Part shown: piece after piece, positions 8,312 through 17,837 of the stretch
Layout of the letters: every line of letters starts with the position of its first letter
Numbering within the stretch: the stretch's first letter is position 1
Position numbers and translations under genes: made by a program
Assembly (NCBI RefSeq): GCF_007830235.1
Contig: NZ_VLKI01000026.1
Location: 1 to 58,504, forward strand
Length of the DNA stretch: 58,504 nucleotides
From: Cytobacillus oceanisediminis
GTDB taxonomy: Bacteria; Bacillota; Bacilli; Bacillales; Cytobacillaceae
Direction: 5' to 3'
Notes under the pieces: generated by a model
Database searches by the model: none
Told to the model about the DNA's origin: nothing
What the model saw: only the letters and a program-made list of their open reading frames with translations

Positions 8312-9328
8312 GTGAACCGAACGCCAAATTTATTAGAAGTGGCAAAAGCTGCGGGTGTTTCAAACATGACCGTATCGAGAGTAGTCAATAACAGCGGAAA
8401 AGTTTCCGACAAAACCAGGCAAAAGGTATTAAAGGCGATTAAAGAGCTTAATTATCAGCCTAATTTGATTGCCAGAAGTTTGGCTAGGAAAAAAACCAAC
8501 ATCCTCGGGCTTGTTGTGTATAGCGAAAAAGGTGTACATCCTGCTTTTTATAATGAAATTATCAATGGCGTACAACAAGGTGCCTCTGAACTCGGATATG
8601 ACTTGCTGATCTTTGCCAATAGTGAAAAACAGTCATACAGCGACCGAATTACTCACTCAAGCTTTGTAGACGGTGTTATTTTTATGGGAGTTAAGATCAA
8701 TCAAAATGATATTAAAAATGTTCATGAAAAGGGCTTCCCATATGTTTTTGTTGGAAAGAGGGAAATTGAAGGAATTAACCCTTATTTTATTTCGCCGGAT
8801 TATATCAAAGGAACCAAAATGGCGACAGAATATTTAATTGAGCTGGGTCATACAAGAATTGGACTTATTGGACAATCAAGAATGATAGAGCCGGATTATG
8901 ATAAGTTGCTTGGATACCAGGAGGCTTTATATAAGCACAATCTTGTCTATAACCCCCAGCTTGTTTTTGAAGAGAGCCAAACTCAATTGGATGGTTATAA
9001 TGCGATGAAAGAATTGCTCAAGCAGAAGCCTACAGCTGTCATCATAAACAATACTTATTCAACCATCGGGGCAACTACCGCGATTAAGGAAGAGGGGCTC
9101 CGAATTCCAGATGACATTTCTGTCATTGGCTTTGATGATAATCAGGAGCTGAATGAACAATTTAATGATTTTATAGGGCTTGAACTTTCCACTATAAGAA
9201 TCCCAAAGATTGATCTAGGCAGGCAGGCAGCGAAAATGACCATTTCATTATTAGAAGGAAATGATGTCTCTCAGGCTAATTTTATTGATCTTCAATTTAT
9301 TAAAAATAGTTCATGTAAAAAATTATAA
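8312..9328 (+). CDS. LacI-family transcriptional regulator
   Basis: About 338 residues. The N-terminal LLEVAKAAGVSNMTVSRVVNNSGKVSDKTRQKVLKAIKELNYQPNLIARSL is a complete LacI helix-turn-helix plus hinge helix, followed by a periplasmic-binding-like sensor domain (NILGLVV...; VIGFDDN near the end). It is expected to bind the two palindromes just upstream and to release on binding a sugar. GTG 8312 is preferred because AAAAAGGATGA lies at proper distance; ATG 8303 and 8306 overlap that site. It begins an apparently intact operon with an ABC importer and a glucosidase, so an alpha-linked oligosaccharide or its product is a likely inducer (inference). Confidence 0.88.
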   Translation: MNRTPNLLEVAKAAGVSNMTVSRVVNNSGKVSDKTRQKVLKAIKELNYQPNLIARSLARKKTNILGLVVYSEKGVHPAFYNEIINGVQQGASELGYDLLIFANSEKQSYSDRITHSSFVDGVIFMGVKINQNDIKNVHEKGFPYVFVGKREIEGINPYFISPDYIKGTKMATEYLIELGHTRIGLIGQSRMIEPDYDKLLGYQEALYKHNLVYNPQLVFEESQTQLDGYNAMKELLKQKPTAVIINNTYSTIGATTAIKEEGLRIPDDISVIGFDDNQELNEQFNDFIGLELSTIRIPKIDLGRQAAKMTISLLEGNDVSQANFIDLQFIKNSSCKKL

Positions 9329-9357
9329 AAATAGAAATGAATTTAAGGAGGATTAAG

Positions 9358-10635
9358 ATGTTAAGAAAATTTAAAATGTCATTGCTGCTCTCTTTTGTTC
9401 TTATTTTATCTATGTTTGTAAGCGCTTGCGGAGGCGGGGGATCCGAGGCTGGAGGCAGTGAAGATGGAAAAACAGAACTGCGTTTCATTCTCAATAATGA
9501 CAGCCCTACTTTAGTTGAACAAATTAAAGAATTCGAACAAGAGAATCCAGACATTAAAGTAAATGTTGAAAAAATCCCTTTAGACCAATTCTTTGAAAAA
9601 ATTGAAACGATGATCGCAGGCGGCAGAGCACCTGATTTATTGTACACACCTGTTCTCGCAACGCAGCGTTATGCCAATCTGGATTTGCTGCTGGATGTTT
9701 CAGGTGACCTTTCAGAAGAAGAGAAAGCTGATTTTCTCCCATCAGCGCTTGTAAGTGTAAAGAACGGGGATAAAATTGTCGGAGTCCCGCATTTTACAGA
9801 CAGCATTTCCGTTTTCTATAACAAAGATCTTTTTGAAAAAGCTGGGGTAAAAACACCTGAGACCATTGATTCAACATGGAACTGGGAGGATTTCGCTGCA
9901 GCTGCAGAAAAAGTCAAAAGTGCTAATAACTTAAAATATGGCGTCAGCACAGGAAATGATGTTTCACAATTTCTTCCGTTCCTTTATCAAAACAAAGGAT
10001 CTGTGCTGAGTGAGGACCAAAAGTCATCTGGAATCAACTCAAAGTCATCCATTGAGTCCATTGAATACTTTAAATCATTATTTGATAAAGGTTTAGCATC
10101 TAAAGAGTCATTTATTGGCTCTGAAAAAGCTGATGAGCTTTTCAAACAGGGTCAGCTTCCAATGGTTATTACATTCTCAGGATTAATTAACTCATTTGAA
10201 AATGACATTCAGGATTTTGAATATGGGGTAACATACTTGCCGAAAAAAGAAGTAACGGCTACCAAACTTGGTGGAGCAAATATTGTTTCTTTTAAGGATA
10301 CAAAGCATCCAAAAGAAGCCATCAAGCTAATGAAATACTTAACAAGTGAAGAGAAAATGGCTGAATTTGCAGCCAAAGAAGGCGTAGTCCCTACCAAAAC
10401 AAGTGCACAGGAGTCTGTTGACTACGGGGATATTGCTGGAGGTATGAAAGTGATTATTAACGAGATTAATAGTGTTCCGGAATATGCCGTTAAGGACTTT
10501 TCTATTCCTGAATATTTAGGCTATAAGTCAATCCTGACAAGTGAAATGCAATCGGTTATTTTAGGAGAAAAATCTCCTGAAGAGGCTGCTGAATCAATGG
10601 AAGAGCAGATTAATAATTCGGTGCTGAAAAAATAA
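9358..10635 (+). CDS. sugar ABC transporter substrate-binding lipoprotein
   Basis: 425 residues. Signal peptide MLRKFKMSLLLSFVLILSMF ends in the lipobox VSAC, then a Gly/Ser-rich linker. The mature part has the family-1 solute-binding pattern: LRFILNNDSPTLVEQIKEFEQENPDIKVNVEKIP, GGRAPDLLYTP, VPHFTDSISVFYNKDLFEKAGVKTPET, TWNWEDF. The lipid-anchored protein captures an oligosaccharide for the two permeases downstream. ATG 9358 is chosen for its AAGGAGG site; an earlier in-frame ATG at 9337 lies upstream of that site. Substrate cannot be read directly; the GH13 enzyme in the operon points to an alpha-glucoside. Confidence 0.9.
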   Translation: MLRKFKMSLLLSFVLILSMFVSACGGGGSEAGGSEDGKTELRFILNNDSPTLVEQIKEFEQENPDIKVNVEKIPLDQFFEKIETMIAGGRAPDLLYTPVLATQRYANLDLLLDVSGDLSEEEKADFLPSALVSVKNGDKIVGVPHFTDSISVFYNKDLFEKAGVKTPETIDSTWNWEDFAAAAEKVKSANNLKYGVSTGNDVSQFLPFLYQNKGSVLSEDQKSSGINSKSSIESIEYFKSLFDKGLASKESFIGSEKADELFKQGQLPMVITFSGLINSFENDIQDFEYGVTYLPKKEVTATKLGGANIVSFKDTKHPKEAIKLMKYLTSEEKMAEFAAKEGVVPTKTSAQESVDYGDIAGGMKVIINEINSVPEYAVKDFSIPEYLGYKSILTSEMQSVILGEKSPEEAAESMEEQINNSVLKK

Positions 10636-10686
10636 TTAAGGATGGAGGGGGCTTCCCCTCCTTTCTAATTCCAGGGGTGATCGTAC

Positions 10687-11610
10687 ATGGATTTGGTCAA
10701 GTCAATGGAGGTTAAAGGGGAACACAATCATACTGAGGCAAAAAAATATAAATGGAAACAAAAATTAACTCCGATTGGTTTTATTTCACCTGTTCTTCTT
10801 ATTTTCTCTCTGTTTTTATTTTTCCCGGTTTTATTTGCATTCTATATGAGTTTCCACCAATGGGGCATGATTGGAACACCCGAATTTGTAGGCTTTCATA
10901 ATTATGTGCGTTTATTTCAAGATCCATTGTTCTGGACCTCGATTAAGAATACACTTATTTTTTCACTTTCTGTTCCATTAAAAGTGGCCATCGCATTATT
11001 TATTGCGGTGCTTTTGAATCAAAAGATAAGAGGTTTAGGATTTTACCGGGCCGCCTTTTTCTTTCCGGTCGTCCTTTCCATGGTTGTAGTCGGTTTAGTC
11101 TGGCAATGGATGTTTAGCCCGAGCTACGGTTTTATCAACTATCTGCTTGAGAAACTTGGCTTGCCGCTGCAGAACATGCTGATTGATTCCGATCAGGCGA
11201 TGATTGTTCTTATTATCGTAAGTATTTGGAAAGGGTTAGGGAGCAACTTGCTGTTATTCCTTGCAGGTCTGCAGGCCATCCCAAGCAGTGTCTATGAAGC
11301 TGCGGAAATTGATGGGGCTAATTCCTGGCAGAAGTTCTGGCATATTACTGTCCAGCTCTTGAAGCCAACAACCCTTTTTGTGCTGATTATTACGTTAATC
11401 GGATCCTTCAAAATTTTTGACCTGGCTTATGTTATTACTGGCGGAGGGCCTGGAACCAGCACGATGGTTCTGGTTCATTACATTTATCAAGAGGCATTCC
11501 AGCGTTTTGATATGGGATATGCATCGGCGGCAGCGTATGTATTCTTTATCATTCTGTTTATTTTAACGCTGGTGCAGATGAGAATGTTTAAATCTGATAG
11601 TGAATTCTAG
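10687..11610 (+). CDS. sugar ABC transporter permease (MalF/UgpA type)
   Basis: 307 residues with six predicted membrane segments after a charged 35-residue N-terminus. The EAA loop reads YEAAEIDGANSWQKFWHITVQLLKP, the contact site for the ATPase. It forms the importer channel with the next gene product. Spacing and order (binding protein, permease, permease) are classical for carbohydrate-uptake type 1 systems. No ATP-binding subunit is encoded nearby; in Bacillus such importers commonly share MsmX, so this one probably does too (inference). Start ATG with GGGGTGATC upstream. Confidence 0.9.
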   Translation: MDLVKSMEVKGEHNHTEAKKYKWKQKLTPIGFISPVLLIFSLFLFFPVLFAFYMSFHQWGMIGTPEFVGFHNYVRLFQDPLFWTSIKNTLIFSLSVPLKVAIALFIAVLLNQKIRGLGFYRAAFFFPVVLSMVVVGLVWQWMFSPSYGFINYLLEKLGLPLQNMLIDSDQAMIVLIIVSIWKGLGSNLLLFLAGLQAIPSSVYEAAEIDGANSWQKFWHITVQLLKPTTLFVLIITLIGSFKIFDLAYVITGGGPGTSTMVLVHYIYQEAFQRFDMGYASAAAYVFFIILFILTLVQMRMFKSDSEF

Positions 11611-11622
11611 GAGGGACCTTCC

Positions 11623-12456
11623 ATGAGCAGCAAAAGCAGAAATTTGTTAAAACGTATTCCTTTATATGCTTTTTTAATACTAGGTTCAGTGGGAATGCTC
11701 GTACCATTTGTATGGATGATTTTGAGTGCCTTAAAACCGAATAATGAAATATTCACGAGCCCTCCGACCTTCCTTCCTAAAGATCCGAATTGGGGAAATT
11801 TTGTAGAAGCATGGGGCTCGGGTGATTTTACGCAATATTTTATTAATACTTCGATCATTTCGGTTTTAACAACTGTTATTACCCTGTTTATCTGCTCGTT
11901 AGCAGGCTACACATTTGCGAAATTTAACTTTATGGGCAAGAAAGTTCTCTTCCTGTTATTTCTTGGGACGATGATGATCCCGATGCAAGTAATCATGATT
12001 CCTATTTTTCTGATGATGTCAAAGATCGGTTTATTGAATTCATATTGGTCTGTTATTTTGCCGCTTGTTGCAAATGCTTATGGCGTTTTTCTGATGCGTC
12101 AGTTTATGAGTACGATTCCAACAGAATTGATGGAAGCAGCCCGCATCGACGGGTGCTCAGAATTTAGGATATTCTGGCAGATTATTTTGCCTTTAACGAA
12201 ACCTGCTTTAGTGACATTGGGAATCTTAACGTTTCTTGGAGCCTGGAATGAATTTTTATGGCCATTAATCATGTTGGATTCACCTGATATGATGACTCTT
12301 CAAGTCGCATTGACCCAGTTCCAGGGGCAATATGAAGTTAAATGGAACCTATTAATGGCAGCGTCAGCGCTGTCCATGATTCCAATTGCTTTAATCTTTA
12401 TTGTTTTTCAGCGTTATTTGGTAGAGGGAATCGCATCTTCAGGAGTAAAGGGATAG
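11623..12456 (+). CDS. sugar ABC transporter permease (MalG/UgpE type)
   Basis: 277 residues with six membrane segments. The EAA loop is MEAARIDGCSEFRIFWQIILPLTKPALVTLGI, and the C-terminus RYLVEGIASSGVKG is typical of MalG-like permeases. A strong site (TAGGAGGGA) lies before the ATG, 12 bp after the previous stop. It pairs with the upstream permease. The last codons lie 12 bp before the start of the FAD oxidoreductase, so co-transcription is almost certain. Confidence 0.9.
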   Translation: MSSKSRNLLKRIPLYAFLILGSVGMLVPFVWMILSALKPNNEIFTSPPTFLPKDPNWGNFVEAWGSGDFTQYFINTSIISVLTTVITLFICSLAGYTFAKFNFMGKKVLFLLFLGTMMIPMQVIMIPIFLMMSKIGLLNSYWSVILPLVANAYGVFLMRQFMSTIPTELMEAARIDGCSEFRIFWQIILPLTKPALVTLGILTFLGAWNEFLWPLIMLDSPDMMTLQVALTQFQGQYEVKWNLLMAASALSMIPIALIFIVFQRYLVEGIASSGVKG

Positions 12457-12468
12457 GAGGCAAAGAAT

Positions 12469-13737
12469 ATGGAAATGTATACACAGGTAAAAAACATAGA
12501 GATCTCGAAAACGGCAGACGTAATCGTTGCAGGAGGCGGCCCGGCTGGGGTAGCAGCGGCTATTGCTTCAGCAAGGAAGGGGGGTAATACCATTCTTCTT
12601 GAACGGAATGGATTTTTAGGTGGTATGGGTTCGGCAGCGCTTGTTAACCCATTTATGAGTTTCTCTTCAGGAAAGACTCAGCTCGTTAAGGGAATCTTCC
12701 AGGAGATGATTGATCGCTTGAAGGAAGCAGGAGCGTTTGGCGGAGCTGGCCATGCCTGGTCCTTTGACCCTGAAATATATAAATATGTTTTAAATGAAAT
12801 GGTGCTCGACAGCGGCGTTCGTCTGCAATTCCATTCTTTTGTTGTCGATGCTGTAACAGAGGCAAATGTGATTAAAGGAATCATCATCGAAAGTAAATCT
12901 GGACGGCAAATGCTAAGAGCTAAAACATTTATTGACTGTACAGGTGATGGAGACTTAGCAGCAAGAGCAGGAGCAGAATTCAAGATTGGCCGGGAATCGG
13001 ATGGGCAATGCCAGCCAGCCAGCATTATGTTCAAAATGGGCGGAGTAACGAATAGAAAAAAAGCTTGTGAGTATGCTGTAGAAGATGAAAGACTGCCGCA
13101 GGGAAGGGTTTTGTTCTTCAAGATGCCCCGTGATGGAGAAGTCATGATCAACATGACTCGAATTGTAAATGTTGATGCCCTTAATGTAGATGATTTAACT
13201 AGAGCTGAAATTGAAGGCAGAAAACAAATAAAAGAAATTGTCGAATATATGCAGGAGAATGTAGTAGGATTTGAAAATTCTTATTTAGTCACAACAGGAC
13301 CTCAAATTGGCATCCGTGAATCACGCCGGATCATGGGGGAATATGTTTTAACAGCTGATGATGTTCTGGAATGCCGTAGATTTGATGATGCCATTGCTTC
13401 ATGCTCTTATATGATCGATATTCATAATCCCACAGGAGCAGGTACTGAGAAGGTGATTCTTCCGAAGGGCCAATGGTATGATATCCCGTATCGCTGTTTG
13501 CTTCCGAAGGTCTTCGATAACCTTTTAGTAGCAGGCAGATGTATCTCCTCTACACATGAAGCCCATTCTTCTCTGCGCATACAGCCAACATGCTATGCCA
13601 TGGGGCAGGCAGCCGGAATGGCAGCAGCAATGTCCGTAAACCAGGGCATTCACCCTAAATCGCTAAATGCAGCTGAATTAAGAGCTAATTTATTAAAAGA
13701 GAATTGCTTCATTCGTGAAAGTATTTCATCAGTATGA
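12469..13737 (+). CDS. FAD-dependent oxidoreductase (FAD_oxidored / pfam12831 type)
   Basis: 422 residues. An N-terminal Rossmann motif DVIVAGGGPAGVAAAIASARKGGNTILLERNGFLGGMGSAALV binds FAD; TFIDCTGDGDLAARAGAEF and the late NLLVAGRCISSTHEAHSSLRIQPTCYAMGQAAGMAAAMSV are hallmarks of this family, which is common in carbohydrate-use clusters of Firmicutes, Bacteroidetes and Planctomycetes. The exact reaction is unknown; oxidation of a sugar hydroxyl, giving a keto-sugar, would fit. AGGAGG precedes ATG 12469. Its position inside a LacI-controlled sugar-import operon, between the importer and a glucosidase, is the noteworthy point. Sequence appears intact. Confidence 0.82.
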   Translation: MEMYTQVKNIEISKTADVIVAGGGPAGVAAAIASARKGGNTILLERNGFLGGMGSAALVNPFMSFSSGKTQLVKGIFQEMIDRLKEAGAFGGAGHAWSFDPEIYKYVLNEMVLDSGVRLQFHSFVVDAVTEANVIKGIIIESKSGRQMLRAKTFIDCTGDGDLAARAGAEFKIGRESDGQCQPASIMFKMGGVTNRKKACEYAVEDERLPQGRVLFFKMPRDGEVMINMTRIVNVDALNVDDLTRAEIEGRKQIKEIVEYMQENVVGFENSYLVTTGPQIGIRESRRIMGEYVLTADDVLECRRFDDAIASCSYMIDIHNPTGAGTEKVILPKGQWYDIPYRCLLPKVFDNLLVAGRCISSTHEAHSSLRIQPTCYAMGQAAGMAAAMSVNQGIHPKSLNAAELRANLLKENCFIRESISSV

Positions 13738-13778
13738 GGCATCGCAGCTAAAGCGGCCGATGGAAAGCGGGGATAGGC

Positions 13779-15419
13779 TTGAAAAAAACATGGTGGAAAG
13801 AAGCTGTTGTTTATCAGGTATATTGGAGAAGCTTCTATGACTCAAATGGAGACGGAATAGGCGATTTGGAAGGCCTGCTGTCAAAATTGAACTATATTAA
13901 AGAGCTTGGGGCTGACGTCATCTGGCTGAATCCAATGTATGAGTCTCCTGACAAAGATAATGGTTATGATATTTCGGATTATTATAAGGTCATGGAAAAA
14001 GCGGGGGATATGCAGACAGTCGAGCGCCTGGTAAGTGAAGTTCATAAGCTGGGGATGAAGATCATTATGGATTTGGTCGTCAATCATACGTCTGACCAGC
14101 ATCCGTGGTTTCTGGAATCGAGATCTTCAAAGGACAATCCAAAAAGAGACTGGTACATTTGGAAAGATGCAAAAGACGAGAAGGAACCTAATAATTGGCG
14201 TTCCTACTTTACTCCATCCCCTTGGGAATGGGATGTGAAAACAGGGCAATATTATTTTCATTCCTTTGCTTCGGAGCAGCCTGATCTGAACTGGGAAAAT
14301 CTAGAAGTACGCGAGGAAATCTACCGGATCATGCGCTTTTGGCTGGATAAAGGGATAGACGGATTCCGTATGGATGTTATCAACCTGTTAGCCAAAGAAA
14401 AAGGCTATAAAGATGCAGAAGACCCATATGATTTATCGTACTTGGGGAATAATCCAGGCATTCATGAATATCTGCAGGAGATGAACCGGGAAGTGCTACG
14501 GTATTATGATATCATGACCGTTGGTGAAATTCCGTTTGTTACCCCAGAAGATGGCTTATTATATGTCGGAGAAAACCGAAACGAACTGCATACTTTGTTT
14601 CATTTTCAAGTGGCAGATGATATGCGGGTCTGGGATATGCTGAGGTATAAAGAAATTCAAAAGCTATGGTATGAAGGATTAAAAGGCAAAGGGTGGAATT
14701 CCCAGTTTTTAAACAATCATGATCATACCCGACAGGTTACGAGGTATGGGAATGATGGAAAATATCGTGCAGAATCTGCCAAGCTGCTTGCAACCCTCGT
14801 TCATACCTTGCCTGGAACTCCATATATCTTTCAAGGGGAAGAGATTGGAATGACGGGGGTTTGTTTCGAGGACATTGAAGATTATCAAGATATCGCCATG
14901 AAAAATAAATACAGGGAGCAAGTCGGGCTTGGTGAAGCGCCAGATAAGGTTCTTAGAGACCTTCAGCCTCTCAGCAGAGATAACTCGCGAACGCCTGTAC
15001 AATGGGATGTCAGTGAAAACGCTGGCTTCACAAAGGGAGTGCCCTGGATAAAAGTCAATCCTAATTACACAGTCATCAATGTAAAAGAGGAACTGAAAAA
15101 TCCAGATTCTGTTCTTCATTACTATAAAAAGCTCATTGCCTTGAGAAAAGAGAATGAGGTTATGGTTTATGGTGATTATGATGATTTGTCAGAGGGCAAT
15201 TTGGAGCTTTATATCTACACGAGAACTTTAGATGAAGTCACCTGGTTGATTGTTCTAAATCACAGTGAAAATATAAATAAGGTTAACTGGCCAGAAAAAC
15301 TAGGTGTAAGAGACAAAGAGCTTTTATTGTGGAATTATTCATCTATGGCTAATGATGAATCGGATAGTAAGATGATTTTAAGACCTTTTGAGTCCAGGAT
15401 TTATCAGATTGCTAGATAA
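13779..15419 (+). CDS. malL: alpha-glucosidase, GH13 (oligo-1,6-glucosidase/MalL-like)
   Basis: 546 residues, normal for GH13_31. Conserved regions in order: DLVVNHTSDQHPWF (about 97-110), DGFRMDVINL with the Asp nucleophile near 199, TVGEIPF with the acid/base Glu near 250, and NNHDHTR near 313 with the third catalytic Asp. The insertion QSDLNW-like QPDLNWENLEVREEI is typical of cytoplasmic alpha-glucosidases acting on short alpha-linked oligosaccharides. No signal peptide, so it works on imported sugar. TTG start at 13779 after GCGGGGATAGG. Val-Ile after the nucleophile (MDVIN) is usually associated with alpha-1,6 preference in this family. Last gene of the operon. Confidence 0.9.
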   Translation: MKKTWWKEAVVYQVYWRSFYDSNGDGIGDLEGLLSKLNYIKELGADVIWLNPMYESPDKDNGYDISDYYKVMEKAGDMQTVERLVSEVHKLGMKIIMDLVVNHTSDQHPWFLESRSSKDNPKRDWYIWKDAKDEKEPNNWRSYFTPSPWEWDVKTGQYYFHSFASEQPDLNWENLEVREEIYRIMRFWLDKGIDGFRMDVINLLAKEKGYKDAEDPYDLSYLGNNPGIHEYLQEMNREVLRYYDIMTVGEIPFVTPEDGLLYVGENRNELHTLFHFQVADDMRVWDMLRYKEIQKLWYEGLKGKGWNSQFLNNHDHTRQVTRYGNDGKYRAESAKLLATLVHTLPGTPYIFQGEEIGMTGVCFEDIEDYQDIAMKNKYREQVGLGEAPDKVLRDLQPLSRDNSRTPVQWDVSENAGFTKGVPWIKVNPNYTVINVKEELKNPDSVLHYYKKLIALRKENEVMVYGDYDDLSEGNLELYIYTRTLDEVTWLIVLNHSENINKVNWPEKLGVRDKELLLWNYSSMANDESDSKMILRPFESRIYQIAR

Positions 15420-15509
15420 TGGACTGATAGCCCGGCAGCACATAGCTGAGTTTATGATGAAGAGAACCCCGTTAGATATAGGTTAAAAAGAAACCACTTA
15501 TTTATGAAG
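15420..15509. other. operon downstream flank
   Basis: Short AT-rich gap between the glucosidase stop and an IS3 end; no clear terminator seen. Confidence 0.3.
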
Positions 15510-15780
15510 TGACCCCTGTAAAGTAGACTAGTAATAATAAAGCACAATTAGGCAGCCTGAGTCCTCTATTGATATGGGCTCAGGTTATTTAATTTCTTTT
15601 GAAAACGTTGATGATTATATAATCTCATGTATTTATTTAAGGCATATATAACCTCTTGAGTTGTTTTGAATGAAGATGGATAAAAACATTCAGTCTTAAA
15701 ATGACTAAAGAAGTTTTCCATACAAGCATTGTCCCAACTGTTATTTTTTCCATATATGCCCCTTCCTTGTAGGCTGATGA
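15510..15780 (-). mobile_element. IS3-family remnant (orfB C-terminus)
   Basis: On the minus strand the translation contains SWDNACMENFFSHFKTECFYPSSFKTTQEVIYALNKYMRLYNHQRFQKKLNNLSPYQ, the C-terminal DDE region of an IS150-group IS3 transposase. The end TGACCCCTGTAAAGTAGAC at 15510 is a typical IS3 terminus. It differs from the element at 6147. The N-terminal part and other end are missing; expected EYRTQAA is cut by a TAG after SPYQ. Confidence 0.75.
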
Positions 15781-15825
15781 AATATAGGCTATGATATATT
15801 CAAAATAATAATATATAAAATGGGA

Positions 15826-15874
15826 AAACCCCAAGAGTTTGCAGTAATTCCTTACTGTGCTCTTGGGGTTTTTG
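15826..15874 (+). terminator. strong rho-independent terminator
   Basis: AAAACCCCAAGAG pairs with CTCTTGGGGTTTT over a 22-nt loop and is followed by T residues. Confidence 0.75.
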
Positions 15875-15891
15875 CGTATGGAGGAAAGTTA

Positions 15892-16659
15892 TGAAAAGGT
15901 TAGCAAAATTATCAGTTGTACTTGCTTAGAAGTAGGTAGTCTCTCTGGTCCTGTCAATGTAGAAACAAATAGTGCTATTTCTAGAATCGAACAGCAGATA
16001 GTCAAAATGGACAGTACTTTAAACCTAGTTCAGAATGAGAAGGCAGTTTTAAAAAATCATATCGATAAGATTAAAAAGGCTATCATCATAGATAATCGCG
16101 AGAAAATGAAAGAATCGAGAGAGGGAAGCCTCCGGTTAGCAACCGAGATACAAAAACTGGAACTAAGATCAAGCCACTGCAGGATAGAATTTCTATAACA
16201 GATCATGATATTGCACTAATCCCTAAAACCGGTATGAAAAAGCGAAGTATTCAAAGCAGGCTTTCAGTATTCGAAACCACTAAACGGATAATTTACTGAA
16301 GCAGAAACGCTCAAAATGTTATTAGACAAAGAGGCAACAATTGACGCCAAATTAGATAATCAAAGAAGCTTAGAGCTAGAATTAGAGGGTATGGCTGGGC
16401 TCTTAAATGAACAAATAAATGAAAAAGATACGCTCCTTGTTAAATTAGAAATTAAGGAAAAAGAGAATCGTACTGTTATAGAGTCTTTGGAGAATGAAAC
16501 CAAATGCTTTCTAAACAAAAAGAAGCTATTGAAAAGGCTCGAAAGGAAGGCAAATTAGAAGATTTACAAGTACCTAAGCCTAGCACATCAACGGTAATTT
16601 CATCCTATCATACAGAGCAAGTCCCTCCGGAAAGTACAATGTTTCACAAACTTAATTAG
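15892..16659 (+). pseudogene. coiled-coil (possibly exported) protein, several lesions
   Basis: GGAGGAAAGTT precedes ATG 15892, which reads MKRLAKLSVVLA and stops, like the start of a signal peptide. Coding-like sequence continues in other frames: NSAISRIEQQIVKMDSTLNLVQNEKAVLKNHIDKIKKAI (15.97-16.2 kb), a gap, DNQRSLELELEGMAGLLNEQINEKDTLLVKLEIKEKENRTVIESLENE (16.3-16.55 kb), and KEGKLEDLQVPKPSTSTVISSYHTEQVPPE to TAG 16657. The heptad-like, Glu/Lys-rich composition indicates a long coiled coil. I cannot name a family; resemblance to coiled-coil domains of exported peptidoglycan hydrolases is only a guess. At least two frameshifts and an early stop. Confidence 0.5.
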
Positions 16660-16668
16660 GAATAAAAA

Positions 16669-16688
16669 AAGGCTGTCGGAACAGCCTT
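16669..16688 (+). terminator. rho-independent hairpin
   Basis: AAGGCTGT-CGGA-ACAGCCTT right after the coiled-coil pseudogene; only a weak T-run follows. Confidence 0.6.
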
Positions 16689-16785
16689 CCCTTGTCAAAT
16701 CTTTATTAAAGCTTTTAAGCGGGGTGGGAGGATGTTCCCTTCACTAAAATTTCTTCATTAAAAGAAGATACTTCAATACTTACAG

Positions 16786-17050
16786 ATGGTATCAGTTTTA
16801 CTTGATGAACTTGATAGAATGTTTGAGAATAGAAAATAATAAACATTCTAAGAATGTTAATGATCAACCACTTTTGGATGATAATAAGATAGACAGTTTA
16901 AATATTGGTTAGGAAGAGCATTTTCCTGCTACTGAGCCATTTAACCATGAACCTGCGGATTTCCCATTACAAGATGCTTGGAGGTATAAAACTCCAAAGT
17001 ATGTAGAGATTCGATAGAAGGATGGCATACATATCCGCCAGCATAGATAA
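16786..17050 (+). pseudogene. degraded hypothetical protein
   Basis: Interrupted frames read VSVLLDELDRMFENRK, then NDQPLLDDNKIDSLNIG, then EEHFPATEPFNHEPADFPLQDAWRYKTPKYVEIR and KDGIHIRQHR, with stops between. The pieces look like one acidic protein with many point stops. Family not recognised; plasmid- or ICE-borne genes of this kind often sit near Replic_Relax genes. Confidence 0.35.
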
Positions 17051-17051
17051 A

Positions 17052-17657
17052 TTAAATTATTAAACCTATGGAAAAAGGGATAGATGAACTGAAGTACTTT
17101 TCATCTATCCCTTTTATCCTATTTTTTATGATAAAACCATATTGAGTAGAGTTCTCAGCACTAGTACAATAATTAAAACTTAGTGATGTTCTATTATTCC
17201 CCATAAGCCTTTTTGCGATATCTTGCAAAATTTCATTGGTCTTACCCAGATCAGAAGGGTCTGATTTTACCTGAATTAAGAATTCAGCATTTTCACTTAA
17301 AGCAAAGATTGGAAGTGCTTTGGTGCTGTTTTTCGGTTTATATACTATACCGAGTTGTTCAGTATTATTGATATTTTTATTTAAGATAACAAAAGCAGCA
17401 TGTTTAGCCGGTAATGGATCATCAAATGTATCATATTCTATAGTAGGATCCGTATCCAAATATGTAAATTCATGAACTTGGATATTCTCTTTATTTCCTA
17501 ATCGATTAGCTACATCCTCCATTTCCTGTTTTTCTTCATGGTTAATAGGATGCCTCGCAATTACGATAAAATCTATATCGGAAATATTAATTCCATTTTG
17601 ATTTAAGACCTTTACTAAATATGGATTAACGGTTTTCGATATGTGTATGATTTCCAA
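17052..17657 (-). CDS. hypothetical protein, 201 residues
   Basis: A long uninterrupted minus-strand frame with normal codon use, starting at TTG (17657) with GGGGA about 9 bases upstream. Visible: IDFIVIARHPINHEEKQEMEDVANRL and a later LIQVKSDPSDLGKTNEILQDIAKRLMGN. It looks soluble, alpha/beta, without signal peptide or membrane segment and without cysteine motifs (one Cys). I do not recognise the family. Its promoter side faces the Replic_Relax operon, with about 180 bp between the starts. Confidence 0.6.
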   Translation of the reverse strand: MEIIHISKTVNPYLVKVLNQNGINISDIDFIVIARHPINHEEKQEMEDVANRLGNKENIQVHEFTYLDTDPTIEYDTFDDPLPAKHAAFVILNKNINNTEQLGIVYKPKNSTKALPIFALSENAEFLIQVKSDPSDLGKTNEILQDIAKRLMGNNRTSLSFNYCTSAENSTQYGFIIKNRIKGIDEKYFSSSIPFSIGLII

Positions 17658-17837
17658 AATTGAGTCCCCATTTCTATGATATTAATAAATAGTCTTTCTT
17701 ACCTAATTATAATGGTAAAATTTTAACAAATGGTATTTTTTCCTTGGGATTTTGCAATAGAAATCATTTCCGCATATTATTGTGCTAGTAAGACAAAATG
17801 GAATATATATTTATAGTTTGTAAGGGGGAAATATATT

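Noticed and set aside
9337..9357. Upstream ATG for the sugar-binding lipoprotein
   Set aside because: It lies before the AAGGAGG site and would spoil the signal peptide; ATG 9358 is better.
12678..13154. Long minus-strand open frame of 158 codons
   Set aside because: It lies fully inside the FAD oxidoreductase gene, has no ribosome site and an unlikely composition; it is an antisense shadow.
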